64,000 nucleotides of DNA from Norana najaformis. Lineage: Eukaryota; Annelida; Clitellata; Crassiclitellata; Hormogastridae. This document shows positions 12,001 to 24,183 of this stretch, in pieces. Each line of letters starts with the position of its first letter. Within the stretch, counting starts at the first letter, position 1. Where the stretch lies: the NCBI GenBank assembly GCA_964023275.1, contig OZ029919.1, positions 12,459,702-12,523,701 of the forward strand, written 5' to 3'. Position numbers and translations under genes: made by a program. The notes below the pieces were generated by a model. The model had not been told where the DNA came from. It saw only the letters and a list, made by a program, of their open reading frames with translations, and did not search any database.

Positions 12001-15000
12001 GCCTAATAAGTAAGAAATTTTTAACTTATCAGATCTTGGTAATTTTTGGCATACAGAGTTGAGGTTAACATCATTCTTTAGCTTTTTATCTACTCTTTCA
12101 ATCCTTCAGTCCAGTTTTTGATAGAAAAATTTTGGGGCACTCATGTTACCTACTCACCCTATCACCTCCCAAACACATACACAGTAATACAACCACGACA
12201 TCAAAAACACTGCAGCATGCACACCAACAGGACAACAGTAACATTACAACAAGCCAGGCACACAGAGAGGCAAACACACTGAAGTTTGTTTCCTTTTCAA
12301 ATATTTGGTAGCTCTCAAAAGGGCCATTTTTATGAATGCCTGAGTGCACTGGATGGTCACCTTGAAGATGGATGAAGCTCCTGAATCGACTCCTCTTTCT
12401 CAATAGACTGGACTGAACAGTTCTAAGACGACATTTTAGAATGGAAATTTTAACAGTTGTATCGATGTGTTATATTGCTTACCTTCCTTACACTCCACAG
12501 AACCACTATCTGATTTTGCTCGTTGCAAATGTGGAAGCATAAAACTTTGCACAAAGCAACTTTACATGCTTCACATTCATATTGAGCCTTCTTGGGGCAG
12601 CCTTTGGGATTCTTGATCTTGTTCTCTAAAATAAGATGCTAGAGGAGAAGTAGGTTTCCATTTTATTCTGTGGGGTTTACCTGCCTTCTGTGCATTTGAC
12701 CTACTCTACTCACCATGCAGGCCTGGTCTGTTCAACTAGCACATCAAAAAGCTTATCCAAAAGCAGTTAGAAAAATTTCAAAAATGGTGCATCAGGGGCT
12801 GGTCCGCCACAGACGTTTGTAAATGGAACAGTTAGGGGTCAAATGGGAAAATCTGCTACTTGTTCAGTCCTGTCTATCTCGCCCAAGTCATCCGCCTGAC
12901 CCAGTTTGACAGTCCGCTAGCGTGTATAAGTAGCCGTCTAATTCGGTGTCGATGTCAGAATGTTCTTTAGCCAAAACCACTTTATCTTCTTCACTGGTAG
13001 CAAAAGACAGGTTTTTATTGTCAGATGAGTCAAAACTGTCATCATCTGATGCAAATTCATCAAGAATTTGCCGAATTTCGTCGTCAGTAAGGCCACAAAA
13101 ACAACACGCCGCCAGGTAGACAGTTGCTTAATAACAGTGGCATAATGCTTTTGTTTCTTACTTTAAATATGCGTCCTGATTCCTGGCTGTCATTTAGCAG
13201 GTACTTAATGGAGTAGCTAGTTAACTGATGTTGTTGCTGGCTGGCTACCTCGCCTGTCTGTCTGCCTCATTAAGCCAGCTAATCTTGGATGAGCAGTCAA
13301 AGGCACTGGTTGAAGGCCCCAGTTGAATGTGCCAGCCTCTTTGGGAGCATGGGCTCCTATTCCACTGCTACCATCTGGTTTCACTGTGGAGCATGTTAGC
13401 TGATTGGATATAGTGCTTGGCTTGTAATGTTGAGATTACGGGTCTGAGCCTCACCTCTAATAGTTACTGTGTCGGAACCTTGAGCAAGTCCTTCACTCAC
13501 AGTTGCTCAGTGCCATCGATTGTCATTAGTCATTACTTGGTAGCACTTAATGCAGAAATAATAATAACAGTTACCTAACTCAAATGCTTGCTCACCTGCT
13601 AACACTCACTAACTCACACACTAACTCACGCACTAACTCGCACACTAACTCACGCACTAACTCAGACTTGTTATGGTACACAATTGGACTGCTTGTTGAG
13701 AAAGTGCTCCTATTAATTTGATTCATCTTGGAAGCCAAGCTGACAGATTTGGGTGATGCAACTTAGTTTTCTCCCTTTTTAAATTTTCCTTTGCTCCAGC
13801 CTTCTCCTCTTTTTCAGAAAAAGTGATAATGGCATTTCAAATGATGCTGGTAGACACAGCCTTGCTTTGTTGAGGATTTAAGATTTGTTGACCACTGAAT
13901 GGTTTCCTCTTAGTTGCAGGAGAGCAGTCAGTAATTTACAATATCTTTGGTTTGGTCTAGGAATGTTTCTGCATTTGGTTCTGAAGCTATAGATTGCTAG
14001 GTTTAGCACCTGAAGAGATTTGCTGCCATTGATACGTTACTCAAGACTGCTTAAAGAACCAGCAGGTTTCTGGTTCCACTGAGATTTGATCCAAGCTCTA
14101 TATGAGACAAATAGGAAATAAGCCTTTAATTCTGATTCAGTGTGGAATCAGAATCAGTGTACTGTTTAACAGTGATTTTACTCTTACAGGTCGGAAGCAC
14201 TTCTGTTGAGTTTATCCTCTAAGAGGCGCTTTATAAATCTTAAATTACAATTACAGAATTGAAGGCTTGTTGTATAAACACTGCTATTATAAGAAAAATG
14301 CTACCACCACATTTCTGTACATCCAGTGCATTTTATTGCACTGGATGTGCACATAAGCACATCTGTTGATCAGGAATACAACCTGGAAAGAAATGTGGAA
14401 TTGCTGTTGTTTTGTTACTTCCTGAGTCAAAAAATTCTTTCAGTGTCTGGATAGTCTCTGAGAACTGTACTATTTTATATGCAGATGTGTGTGGTTAATT
14501 TATTTTAGCTGACCGTATCCTAAATTGTGGTTTTAGGGTTCAATAGCCAAAAAGCCGTATAATCCTATCATAGGGGAAAGCTTTCATTGTTCTTGGAACG
14601 TTAAAGAAGTTGCTCCAGGTGACCCCAGCCAACTGGCCACAGACCGAGGGTCTTCAGTTCTAAGTGGTCAAGTCAGTGCACCAAGTCATGGCAACGTTTC
14701 ACAAAATGTGTCATCACATAATATTTCACATCAGTGTCAGCTGTACTACTGTGCTGAACAAGTGTCACACCATCCGCCTGGTAAGTCCGTCATTTATTGG
14801 CCTTGAAATTAGTTGTAAAGATTGTAGGCACACCTTTGATTTTTAATTGTTATGGTTTATTGCTGTTCCTTAGAGTGTTATGTACTGATGGCATCCTTAG
14901 ATATATACAGTATAAGTCCTTAGATATATACAGTGTAAGTCCTTAGATATATATAATGTAAGTCCTTAGATATATACAGTGTAAGTCCTTAGATACATAC

Positions 15001-18000
15001 TGTGTAAGTTGAACTGCCTTGAGTTGTTTTAAGTTGTTTCTGCCTTAAGTGCATTTTTCATTAGAATGAGCTTGCAATTCTAATGCCTTGTATTACTGTT
15101 CTAAGTGTTAATGGGGCACTGTAGCCGATTGGTTAGAGCACTTTGCTTGTAACACAGAGTGTATGAGTTTGAGGCTTCCTTCAGATGGTTGCTATGTAGG
15201 GCCTGTGAGCAAGTCCTTCACTCACAATTTCTCAGTGCCATCACTTGCTGCTTAGTCATTGGATAATGGTGCTTAATAAATGCAGAATTGATAATAAAAT
15301 GAAAGTCGTATATAGCGTGACTTGGATAGAATGTTAGCTTTGTGGTATACCTTCAGCCTTTTACTACAGTCATCAGAGTTTGATGGTGTGATGTGTGAAA
15401 TTGGACCACTTTATCCTATGGGCTGCATTGCTCACAAAAGCATTTTTAATACCAGTAAAGGAGGCATAATTTTGGCTTGCCCTTAATTGCAAACAGAATG
15501 AGCTTAAAATGCTTTTTCTGCTTACATCTCTTTTAGTATTATTACCTCTTTTATGACCAGTTCTAAGTGGTACACTCTTTTTCGCATGGATCCTTTTGTA
15601 GTGTCAGCTTTCTACTTTGAAAGTCCAGATAAGCAGATCTACATGGAGTCATCTGTTTGGACCAGGTCAAAGTTCATGGGCATGTCCATTGGTGTTGCCA
15701 TGATTGGAAAAGGTAAGAAATTGAGGAGTGTGATTTAACTAATGGAAATTACTGAGAAGAAGCATTTTTATTTCAGGAATCTGGTTATTCTAGTCTCAAC
15801 TGACTGCCCAGCTTTTACTCATGCAGCTTCTGTCTTTAGGTTTTCTCAAGAAGCAACAAAATGGCTGCCTGCAACCAAACACCATTAGTGATCAGTGTTA
15901 CCACTGCCATGATACATAGATTTTGCTGATGCAGCTTACAAAGTGCTGGTCATAGTGTGTCTCAGATGTACTAGACCGGTATTCTCCATGCCACAGGAGA
16001 CAACAAACACCTAATCAATTACATAGCACTTGTTTGCATAGGCTGTTCCCAATGCAATGATCTGTTGTTATTCAGGTGTACCTGATACATTAGAAATTCA
16101 CTTTTCTCTTGTACTGCAATGTTGTTACTCCTACAGTATCTGTATGTTCATAATCAAGCATTTATACATCTCACTTAAAAAACACCTCAGAGGTGCACCT
16201 CACTTGACAGCACTAAACTGGGAACAGATATGTATGTACTTATGTATGTAGCAGGTCTGCATGTATGTAAGTACACTGTAAAAAACTCCATGGAAAGTTC
16301 CACCAATTTTGGTGGTCCCTGGGATCCACCATTATATGTCTTGAACTTCCTCCGTTTGGTAAGGTGGAGCCAAACCACAAACTGCATGTGGTGGAGTAAT
16401 CTGCAAATGCAGAATGCTTTCCCATTTATTAGTGGAATGGTCCACCGTTCAAAAGGTGGAATTCTCCCCCAGTTATTGGTAGAATGGTTATTAGTGGAAA
16501 ATAAATTATACATACACAACGCTGAATTGTCTTTTATCAAACATTAACAGCTTTGTGAGGCTTAAGCATGCTTTGTGCATGTGCATCTAAGCCCTGTTGA
16601 ATGTTATGTAGTGCCCCTGTATTATTTCTCAGATTAAGTGAATAAATAATTAAGTACGTGCAGCTGGAGCACAAGCAAAAATTCGATCTGACGGATTATA
16701 TTGTCAAATAATGGCCTTAGATGCCGACATTAACTGGTGAATAATACAATAACAAAGTAATCTCCTTTCACTTGGCCAGGGAGAGAGAGGGTCAGGGACA
16801 AGGATCAGTCGCACACACACTGGCAATTGTGTTATTTCTGTGTTACTTTTGATAGGGCATCATGAGGCATTAGAATTTTTTATCATAGAAAGTCTTTCCA
16901 GTTATTACTTAATATTTTTTTCAGTAATAGCACTGACAGTGCATTATCCAATACAAAATTCTTGTGCTAAATTTGGCAGCATTGATTGGAAATTCTGCTT
17001 TTTACTATGATTAAGACTTATGACCCCAGCTATGCGTTGGTGGATTTTTTCATCTCTACGAATGCCATACAGACTGTCCAGTGCATAAGAAAGCACAGTA
17101 TGCCCACTTTGTCATATGGGAGCAGAAACTCGCAACACAAGTCCCCCCCACAGGCCATTGGATCCAACACTCATTGACGTAGTTGGCTGGCTGGAGAAGG
17201 CACACACAGCTCTCTGATGCATTCTGATGCTGAACTGACTAATGAGGCCCTCACCCAATGAGGAATCTTGAATGCAATCCTGTCCTCAACCAGAAACAAT
17301 TGCATATTGTCTCACATTTAGCTCAAAACATGCAAGAATTTTGGCCAATTTAACGAAAATTCAAGCTGTGCAGTTACAAGCAGACTAAAATTGTTGTATC
17401 TGGAACTTCAGCAGACCTACAAGAACCAAGTTACAGTAGTCCTGGCATATCAGAATGAAGGACTGGACAAGAGTTGCATCAGCTTCTAAGGATAAATTTT
17501 GCTCTATGACTCTGACCTGATGCAGCTCGTAAAAGTAGGAGCTGCCAAGGGAATTGACATGCTCCTTTATGATAGGCCTTTGTCCAGAGGCACTTCTAGG
17601 TCCTGGTAAGCCAATTTCAAGATGTGCAGGTCTGCACTTTCATCGCAGTTGCCTGCATTTTTGACACACAAGCCAGTTTGTCACTTGGGTAGCACTTCAA
17701 GTTTTGCTGGACGTCATCTGCATACTGATGAACCTAGGCTCCGCAAGCACAGGTGATTTTGGTTACATCGGCAGGTCTGCCGACTTGTCAGCTAGAGCGG
17801 ATACAGTCAGTGCTAAACTCTGCTGCCCGCCTCATCTATGGTCGGAAACCATTCAGTCACGTCACTAATCTGCTGCGCGACAACCTGCACTGGTTGCGTA
17901 TTCCTCAGCGGATCACCTACAAACTGTGCCTAATTACATACAAGGCTCTTAATGGTCTTCTACCAGACTATATATCTGACTTCTGTATTCGAACAGCCGA

Positions 18001-21000
18001 CAACCAGAACACATCAGCTACGGTCCTCACCGAGGAATCAACTGCATGTCCCGCGTTCTTCCACGAAGTTCGGCGAACGTTCCTTCACTGTCGCCGGACC
18101 CACTGCATGGAACAGTCTTCCTGAGAATGTGACGAATGCCCCATCGCTGGACACATTCAAGTCACGACTCAAGACACATCTTTTTAGGATATCTTATGAC
18201 TGCATTTGATTTTTGAACCCTTGTACAGCGCCCTTTTCTTCGGCCTCGGCTGTGCTACGGCGCTATATAAATTGTCTTATTATTATTACTATTATCGACC
18301 ATATATAACAGCAGCCCAAGAACTTTGCCCTGTGGAACAACAGATGGGACCGGTGCTCAGACTTAGTTGTTGCAGGCAATGGCTACCAGCATTGTCTCCC
18401 ATCTGTGAAAAAGCAGAGCCACTCCAAAGTCTGCCCTGCAGTTCAATAAGTGCTGTCTAATCTGGTGTGCAGAATGCCATGATCCACCATGTCAAAAGCT
18501 ACGCTGATGTGCAGCAAGCAGCATGACGTGTCTGATGTCGGTGGTGATGCAGACGTCACGGATAGGTCTTAGGAGAACTGTGTCATAATGGTTTTCATCC
18601 ATTGACAGAGCAAATACACAGAAGGGCTTTGGAGCTCTTGGTGTCGGTCACTAGGCAACATATTCCAGAGCAATAGGCCAACAGCCAGTGCTAAACTTAA
18701 ATCCTATCCTCATTAAATTTAACATAGTGTTTCTAGGGTGTTATAAATGGCATATTAGAAATAATTTTGGTAGTTTCTTGCCTAGCTTGTGCTTGCAGCT
18801 GAATGCAGAGATCAAAGAGCTAACACTCTGTTTAATAATTGATCATTTCCTTGTATTTTATTTAGTTCACCTCCATCTGCTCAGTTATGGTGAAGAGTAT
18901 GAGTTCTGTCTGCCGAGTGCTTATGCCCGGTCAATTCTGACTGTGCCGTGGGTTGAGCTCGGAGACAAAGTGACATTGACCTGTGAGAAGACTGGCTTCT
19001 CAGCTGCTGTTGTCTTTCATACCAAGGTCAGAATGTTCTGCCGGAACTTCCTTCTAGCATGCTGTTGTGTAACTTGAATCCTGATATAGCATTGTTGGAC
19101 ATGTGAATTCCAAATTAACTTCCACTTTAGAAGGTTACCTCATTTTATTAAAATGGTACTTGATATGATTACAAAGTATGTGTTACAAGTTTTCATTATT
19201 TTCAATGTGTATTTCTCATCTGCTATTTAAGCATCATTAATATCGTTAGTAATCAGTGATTAATATTGTTCTGATGGTAATGTTCCACTGTTTGCTCCAG
19301 TTAATTGACTGAAGCCAGCTACATTTTGTGTGATTCTATGCACTTTTTGTGTCATATATCGTTGTGTGATTTGTCTTTGCTTTCTGTATCATCTGTTCTT
19401 CCTCCGAGTCTCCCACGTTTAGGAGGCTTTGGTTAGAGGCTGGTTAGAGACCTCCATTTAACGTATTTGCTGCATCACTGTACGTAGATGTAAATATAGG
19501 AAATTTGCCAAAGCTTGGAGTGTGGAAGTGCTACACTCCCATCTATGTATGATCCTTGCCTGCAAGAGCCACTGTGCCATCCTAAAATAATTCTTTTAAT
19601 TTAAAAAAACTGTTTATGCAGCTGTGTCCCTATATCGCAAATTGCTGTATGATCCAATTCAATTCCCTTGGAAATAAGGACCATTTTTGCCCATCATTAC
19701 TGCTGAAATCACAGTGGTAATATCCAGATACATCAGTTTCACATTATAGATGATGCATGATGCAGTGACAGATTGAAAAATGCCTTTCACCTCTCCATCT
19801 TGAGTTTGAATCCTGCTGCATAATTTGAAATTGACAACTGGGTAGGAAAGGTTGTCTGGTTATTGGGTTGTTGTTTCAGCTTAAAGGTCCTTCTGCCAAA
19901 AGACCTCACCTCTGATATATGATGCTGATAGAGACATGTAATAAATGAGTAGTTACCTTTTCCTACCATTACACCATACCAGGTGTCGTTAGCCTGTGGC
20001 TTGTGTGCCATTATGTGGCACACCAAGAGGTTTCAGGTGGCTTCTGAGCAGCACCAGAAATCCTGTGCTGATAGTTTCAATTAGGTAAGCAGGCCGAAGA
20101 AGGGAAGAACAATTAAAAATTTAGGATCATTTTATTCTTGTAGAGGGTAAGGCTCTGGCTTTTGCTATAGATGACCTTCAAATCACGGTCCATTTGATGT
20201 GTGCCTGTCAACAGGAGAAAGGTTTGTCTGGCCTACTTCTAGCAGCACTACCACAACTAACCTCACTTCTGAAGGTCTCTGTCACAGCAGTGGTGTATAC
20301 TGGTTAATTTAACGACCTTTGGCCTCAGAAAAATGACCCAGGCATTGGACTCTCACCCGCACCCTGTGGCTGTCCATTATGGACTGGCCCTTAAAGAAAG
20401 TACTTAGGAAGACAACACAAAAGTAACAAAATAGGCATATTGGTAATCTCTCACTGCCAAATACAACTCTAAATGTGAAACTTTAAAAGAGATTAAGCCT
20501 TCACACTCAACCCTGGAATATATGTGTGTATATATGTATATGTACGCTTTATTGTGTTGCTTGCGTAAACTAGATCAAGTTAAATCAAGCTATTACAACC
20601 ATGGAACCAAGAGTGGTTGAGGAAAATCAGCAAATGTGGTATAAGTAGTTGAACTCAGTGCATTTTGTTTTTTGTTTGGCAGCCGTTTTATGGAGGTCGT
20701 CTTCACAAGGTGACTGCCGAAGTGAAGAATCCTTCAGGCGAACTGATTTGCAAAGTCTCAGGCGAATGGAATGGAATTCTGGAATTCAATTATGCAAATG
20801 TAAGTGAATGAACCAATCAGACTTTCTCATCTCTGGCTTTGCCTGTTACTTGTAAGAGGTAACTTTTACAGTCTTTCAGAATATGCAGTAGAAATGTTTT
20901 GATGTAAAAACTTGTGTAGCACATTATGTTACCACCTTTGTTTGAGAGGCTTTCTAAAGCCACAGTAGGTACAATTATTTGAATACAGTTGATTACTTTA

Positions 21001-23966
21001 TAGCATTCTAATGTAAAATCATAACTAAAATCAGGGGGATTTATCACAGGGGGCCTTGATCTTGGCAATATTTTGAGAAGGGGACCCCTGCCAATACTTA
21101 AACTGAAAAATTGGTAAAGGCAGCTAGGCGTCTCTGTGGACTGACAATAGGTACAATTCTACATGTACATACTTATCTGTTTAATGCAGTTTTACTATTC
21201 TAGCTACTGACGTCTCATCGTAACTCTTTGTGCAGTAAATTAGTGCATTGATATAGCGGCCTGTGCAGGCATATGGCTGTAAGTCTGCCTGTATTGAGTG
21301 TACTTAATAAAAAGTATGATTTACCTATGTAAACTATAAGTATATTGTATTGAGCAGGTTTAATAAAAAGTATGATTTACCTACGTAAACTAAGTTTCTG
21401 AGGCTGCAAATCATAGGTGCTTTCCATAGCTGTTCTACAGTAGCTATATTACCGTATTTTCCGGACTATAAGTTGCACTTTAGTATAAGACGCTGTGATG
21501 CAAAAACGGCAAAATTTTTGTAAAGTCAGTATATAGGTCGCATTAGTATACACGACGTACCCATACGCAGATTTCCAGTCATACTGCGTATAAGCTTGTG
21601 TGCTAATGCTGGCCATAAATATGTGGTCATCATTAGCAAATAATTGCTCAAACATAACTTTGTTGAAATAAAATTATTTTTGCACTTGTGAATTAAAGAT
21701 TCTCAACATTTGTTGTTATTTGTGATTTGATAGTACTTAATTACTTGGTTCTATAAGTAAATCCAGCCAGCTGAAAGCATCCAATGATATTCAAATATAT
21801 TAATGGATAGAAAGGCGGCAGTAGATAGAGGGAAGAATACCAGCAAACTTTCAGCCTTTCCAACCCCGTGCTGCCCAGAGCGACTTCCTAACCCCCTTTT
21901 TTGTCGCCCTTTCCAAGAAAGCTGCCAGTATACTTAGCAGGGCGTCCCACACCCCTTCTCTTGGGCCTGCTGCGGGAGGTCACAGGACGCAGCAGAGGAG
22001 TAGGTTGTAGGACCCGGCAGAGGTGGACGTGGCCTCCAGAGGTCACAAGATTCGGTAGAATATTAACGGTTTGTTATGACCTTTCTCCAGTTTTTCCTGG
22101 GACTCGGTTTTTGACTATTCATTGTTATGCCATAGCAGCCTGTTAGGAGAGGATCCTAGTTGTTAATTTATGTATGCTTCAGCCAAAAGATCCTTTGATC
22201 CTAGAAAGTGTTGTGTGATACAACTGTGTAATTAAGGAGCCGACCTACCTTGCCTATCCTTTCCTGGACCATTAAACATCAATGTGTGGTCCTTTGCGTG
22301 TTTACAGTGGTGTGTTTGTTGAAAATTTGCAGGGCCATTCAAAAATTGTGGATACGTCACAACTGCCCATCATAAGAAAGTGTGTTCGACCACTGAAGTC
22401 ACAGGGCAAAATGGAGTCGAGAAAGCTATGGAGGAATGTCACAGAAAACCTTCAAAAGGGAGACATCTCTAGAGCCACTGAACACAAACAACAGGTTTGC
22501 TAACTATACTTCCACCCCTCATTTCCAGCTTAAGCATCAACCTTATTTGCATGGTTACTGCAGCTAATCTAATCTACTTTGTTGTGTTCTGATTCAATCT
22601 ATTCTTTTCTAGTCTGCTGTAGCCTGGCTAGTCTGCTATTTAAACCTGGTTTCTCATCTATGTGCTGTTTTGTCAGTAATCAGTTCTGATGCAGTATTGG
22701 AATCTGATGACTTTGTAAGTGATGTTCATACAGACATTGAAGCGTGATGAACTTGTCATATAAAAGTGCCACATATCGGAAAGACTTATGATTTATTTGC
22801 TAATGTTACAGATATACATACTGTAGTCTGAAATAGGTAGTAAATCTGAAACGGTAGAGATGAATTGTGGAATAGGTAGTGGAAATTTTAGTCTGCTGGA
22901 ACTGTCGATAATAAAATTCTTTACAATAGGTCAGTTTGTCCTGCTCTAAGTATTTCTGACAGCTCAGTCTTAAGATGTGTGAATGTTAACTGCCATTTAA
23001 CTAGGCTAGTGATACAGCTGGAAGAAAATGCTTGCCATGTGTTCTCGTAATAAGACAAGAGAGATGTCTTTCAGAGGTGATGAGATAACGAGGAATTTTT
23101 TTTGCAGCTTGAAGAAATTCAGAGACAAGGTGAGAGAAGACGGAGAGAATCTCGTGTTCCATTTCCAACAAAGGTAATGACTTCAGAACACCTGGTGGGC
23201 ACTTTCCTTGTTATATATGGTTGGTTGGTGTGTTAAAACTAAACTGTCAGTTCTTGGTGGTTTACAGCTTATTGGCAGATTTATATGTGCAGCTGTTACT
23301 GACTTCTGAGTCTTCATTCAGTCACTGATTGATCTGTTCTCACTGCAGTTTAGTGATGTCAGTGCAGGAGTGCAGCTAGGGTGTTTACTTGAAGCAGTCT
23401 TGTTTAAATGTTTGATTACATTTACAGTAGTTTACATGCAGGCACAGAAATGCAACTTCCCAGTTGCGTATTCATGTGCATAAAGTCCAGACATGGTTCA
23501 GCATTCGTTTTCATTGTCTTAATTATTATTATTATTATTATTTCTGCATTTATTAAGCACCACTGTCTAATGACTAAGCACCAACTGATGGTGCCAAGCA
23601 GCTCTGAGTGAAGGACTTGCTCAAGATCCCTACACAGTAACTGTCTGAGTGAAGCTCAAACCTGTACTCTCCATATTACAAGCCAAGCACTCTAACCATT
23701 TGGCCCTGGTGCCCCACACCAGTTGGCTGTTGTGACCCACAAGTTCTGACCCACTAAACCTTTGTGTATTCAGATACCTTTCAGGCGTGTGCTTGTTCAA
23801 ACTTCTCTTGATACAGTGTTACTGCATAGGAACCTTGCATAGGAACCACTAACATCAAATATTAGTGTTACTGCATAGGAACCTCAAGTAAATGCTTCAC
23901 ACACAGTTGCTTATCATTATCAATTAATGCTTTGTCATTACACAGAGGTGCTTAATAAATGCAGAG

Positions 23967-24001
<35 letters not shown>

Positions 24002-24183
24002 CAACAGAAGTCATACAACTACTTGGTCCTCTGCAGCCAGTTGTTGTTTAGGCTGTACATCAACCTTACTCTATCTTTGCTGTTACTGTCTGTGTGTTTG
24101 TTTTTCAGTATTTCTGTCGTGTTGGTGATGAGTGGGTTTTTAAGAAACGGTTACAGGCTGGACAGAAAGACCCTTCTCTGTAA
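9097..24183 (+). CDS. OSBPL10/11: Oxysterol-binding protein-related protein, OSBPL10/11 type (3' ten exons; 5' part not found)
   Basis: Lipid-transfer protein; the ORD domain of this family carries sterol or phosphatidylserine and exchanges it for PI4P at membrane contact sites. Ten exons with AG/GT borders keep one frame: 9097-9236, 10169-10254, 11068-11149, 14537-14780, 15602-15712, 18866-19026, 20683-20799, 22333-22494, 23108-23173, 24109-24183 (TAA at 24181). They give 413 residues. Visible hallmarks are [20 protein letters not shown] at the start of the [19 protein letters not shown], the family signature EQVSHHPP at the end of exon four, [31 protein letters not shown] and HTKPFYGG. A charged helix and a final [13 protein letters not shown] segment close the protein. 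The wording of these blocks is closest to human ORP10/ORP11, from family knowledge. The N-terminal PH domain and start codon are not recognisable in 1-9096 and probably lie upstream. Introns hold LINEs, SINEs and a piggyBac-like insertion. Exon four has a longer linker (about 30 residues rich in S, Q and G) before the signature. Confidence 0.93.
11144..11200 (+). repeat. Left copy of an exact 57-bp direct repeat spanning an OSBPL splice donor
   Basis: Contains the last 6 bases of OSBPL exon 11068-11149, its donor gtagac and the next 51 intronic bases, ending TTAA. It is identical to 13110-13166. The two copies flank the piggyBac-like sequence. Confidence 0.95.
11197..13109 (-). mobile_element. 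piggyBac-like element remnant with internal 360-bp tandem repeats
   Basis: The left border is TTAA followed by CCCTTAACTGACGAG, typical of piggyBac-type ends. On the minus strand, about 13085-12930 encodes an acidic N-terminus ([19 protein letters not shown]…) as in piggyBac transposases. About 12600-12500 gives cysteine-rich text like the C-terminal zinc motif of that family, in an implausible relative position and frame-broken. The DDD catalytic core is absent. No matching right terminus precedes the 57-bp repeat. Sequence 11290-12150 contains about 2.4 diverged copies of a roughly 360-bp unit (unit phrases at 11330, 11707 and 12065). Confidence 0.65.
11290..12150. repeat. Diverged tandem repeat, about 360-bp unit, 2.4 copies
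   Basis: The phrases TTCTTTAGCATTTTAT, GTTGCCCCAAAC and ACTTTTTTCATGTTCA recur in the same order near 11330-11460, 11707-11840 and 12065-12140. Copies differ by substitutions and small indels. Confidence 0.8.
13110..13166 (+). repeat. Right copy of the exact 57-bp direct repeat
   Basis: All 57 bases match 11144-11200. It therefore carries a second copy of the OSBPL splice donor context (CGCCAG/gtagac at about 13110-13121), located 1966 bases inside the intron. Confidence 0.95.
13395..13575 (+). mobile_element. tRNA-derived SINE, copy 1
   Basis: The head (tagctgattggatatagtgc) resembles a pol III A box, and gggtctgagcctc resembles a B box. The body, GAGCAAGTCCTTCACTCACA, is shared with copies at 15118, 23521 (reverse), 23870 and 37835. 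The tail is AATAATAA. Confidence 0.75.
13606..13666. repeat. Short tandem repeat (ACTAACTCACRC)n
   Basis: About five copies of a 12-base ACTAACTCACGC/ACTAACTCACAC motif in the OSBPL intron. Confidence 0.85.
14893..15009. repeat. 23-bp tandem repeat, five copies
   Basis: Unit CCTTAGATATATACAGTGTA plus AGT, with two slightly diverged copies. It lies in the OSBPL intron just before a SINE. Confidence 0.9.
15118..15305 (+). mobile_element. tRNA-derived SINE, copy 2 (best preserved head)
   Basis: The tRNA-like head TAGCCGATTGGTTAGAGCAC is a good A-box region. It is followed by the shared body (GAGCAAGTCCTTCACTCACA; AGTCATTGG; TGCTTAATAAATGCAGA) and an AATAAT-type tail. Confidence 0.82.
16273..16505. 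mobile_element. Interspersed repeat (MITE-like), second copy reversed at 61010-61240
   Basis: Repeated phrases of the type 'GGAATGGTCCACC' and GGTGGAGCCAAACCACA, with local inverted symmetry (CCACCAATTTTGGTGG). The reverse complement aligns through most of its length with 61010-61240. Confidence 0.65.
17220..18690 (-). mobile_element. Old antisense LINE, split by a later insertion
   Basis: The minus strand of about 18540-18480 reads [16 protein letters not shown] (a reverse-transcriptase palm block). The minus strand near 17740-17720 reads YADDVQ, the catalytic motif, followed downstream by thumb-like text and the segment shared with 1960-2060. The order is right for one element, and the plus-strand LINE at 17753-18290 separates the two halves. 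Confidence 0.65.
17753..18290 (+). mobile_element. CR1-type LINE 3' end, inserted in an antisense LINE
   Basis: Encodes [36 protein letters not shown] and LNGLLPDYI in one frame, then after a frameshift near 18050 [20 protein letters not shown] and [10 protein letters not shown]. This is the standard C-terminus of CR1-type ORF2. The 3'UTR has GGCGCTATATAAATTGTCTTATTATTATT, a LINE-type end with a TTA-repeat tail. Confidence 0.88.
20800..22332. other. OSBPL intron; fragments of interspersed repeats only
   Basis: 21291-21395 is a two-copy tandem duplication of about 60 bases (AAAAAGTATGATTTACCTA shared). 21455-21560 resembles the widespread repeat that begins ACCGTATTTTCCGGACTATA. No exon was recognised apart from the acceptor at 22332. 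Confidence 0.5.
23521..23725 (-). mobile_element. tRNA-derived SINE, copy 3 (reverse)
   Basis: The reverse complement contains the tail TGCTTAATAAATGCAGA, the body GAGCAAGTCCTTCACTCAGA and the tRNA-like head ending GGCACCAGGGCC. It begins with an ATT microsatellite, the reversed tail. Confidence 0.8.
23870..24000 (+). mobile_element. tRNA-derived SINE, copy 4 (5'-truncated) with long AAT tail
   Basis: Starts within the SINE body (AAGTAAATGCTTCACACACA), carries GTGCTTAATAAATGCAGA and ends in about eleven AAT units. It lies about 100 bases upstream of the last OSBPL exon. Confidence 0.75.
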
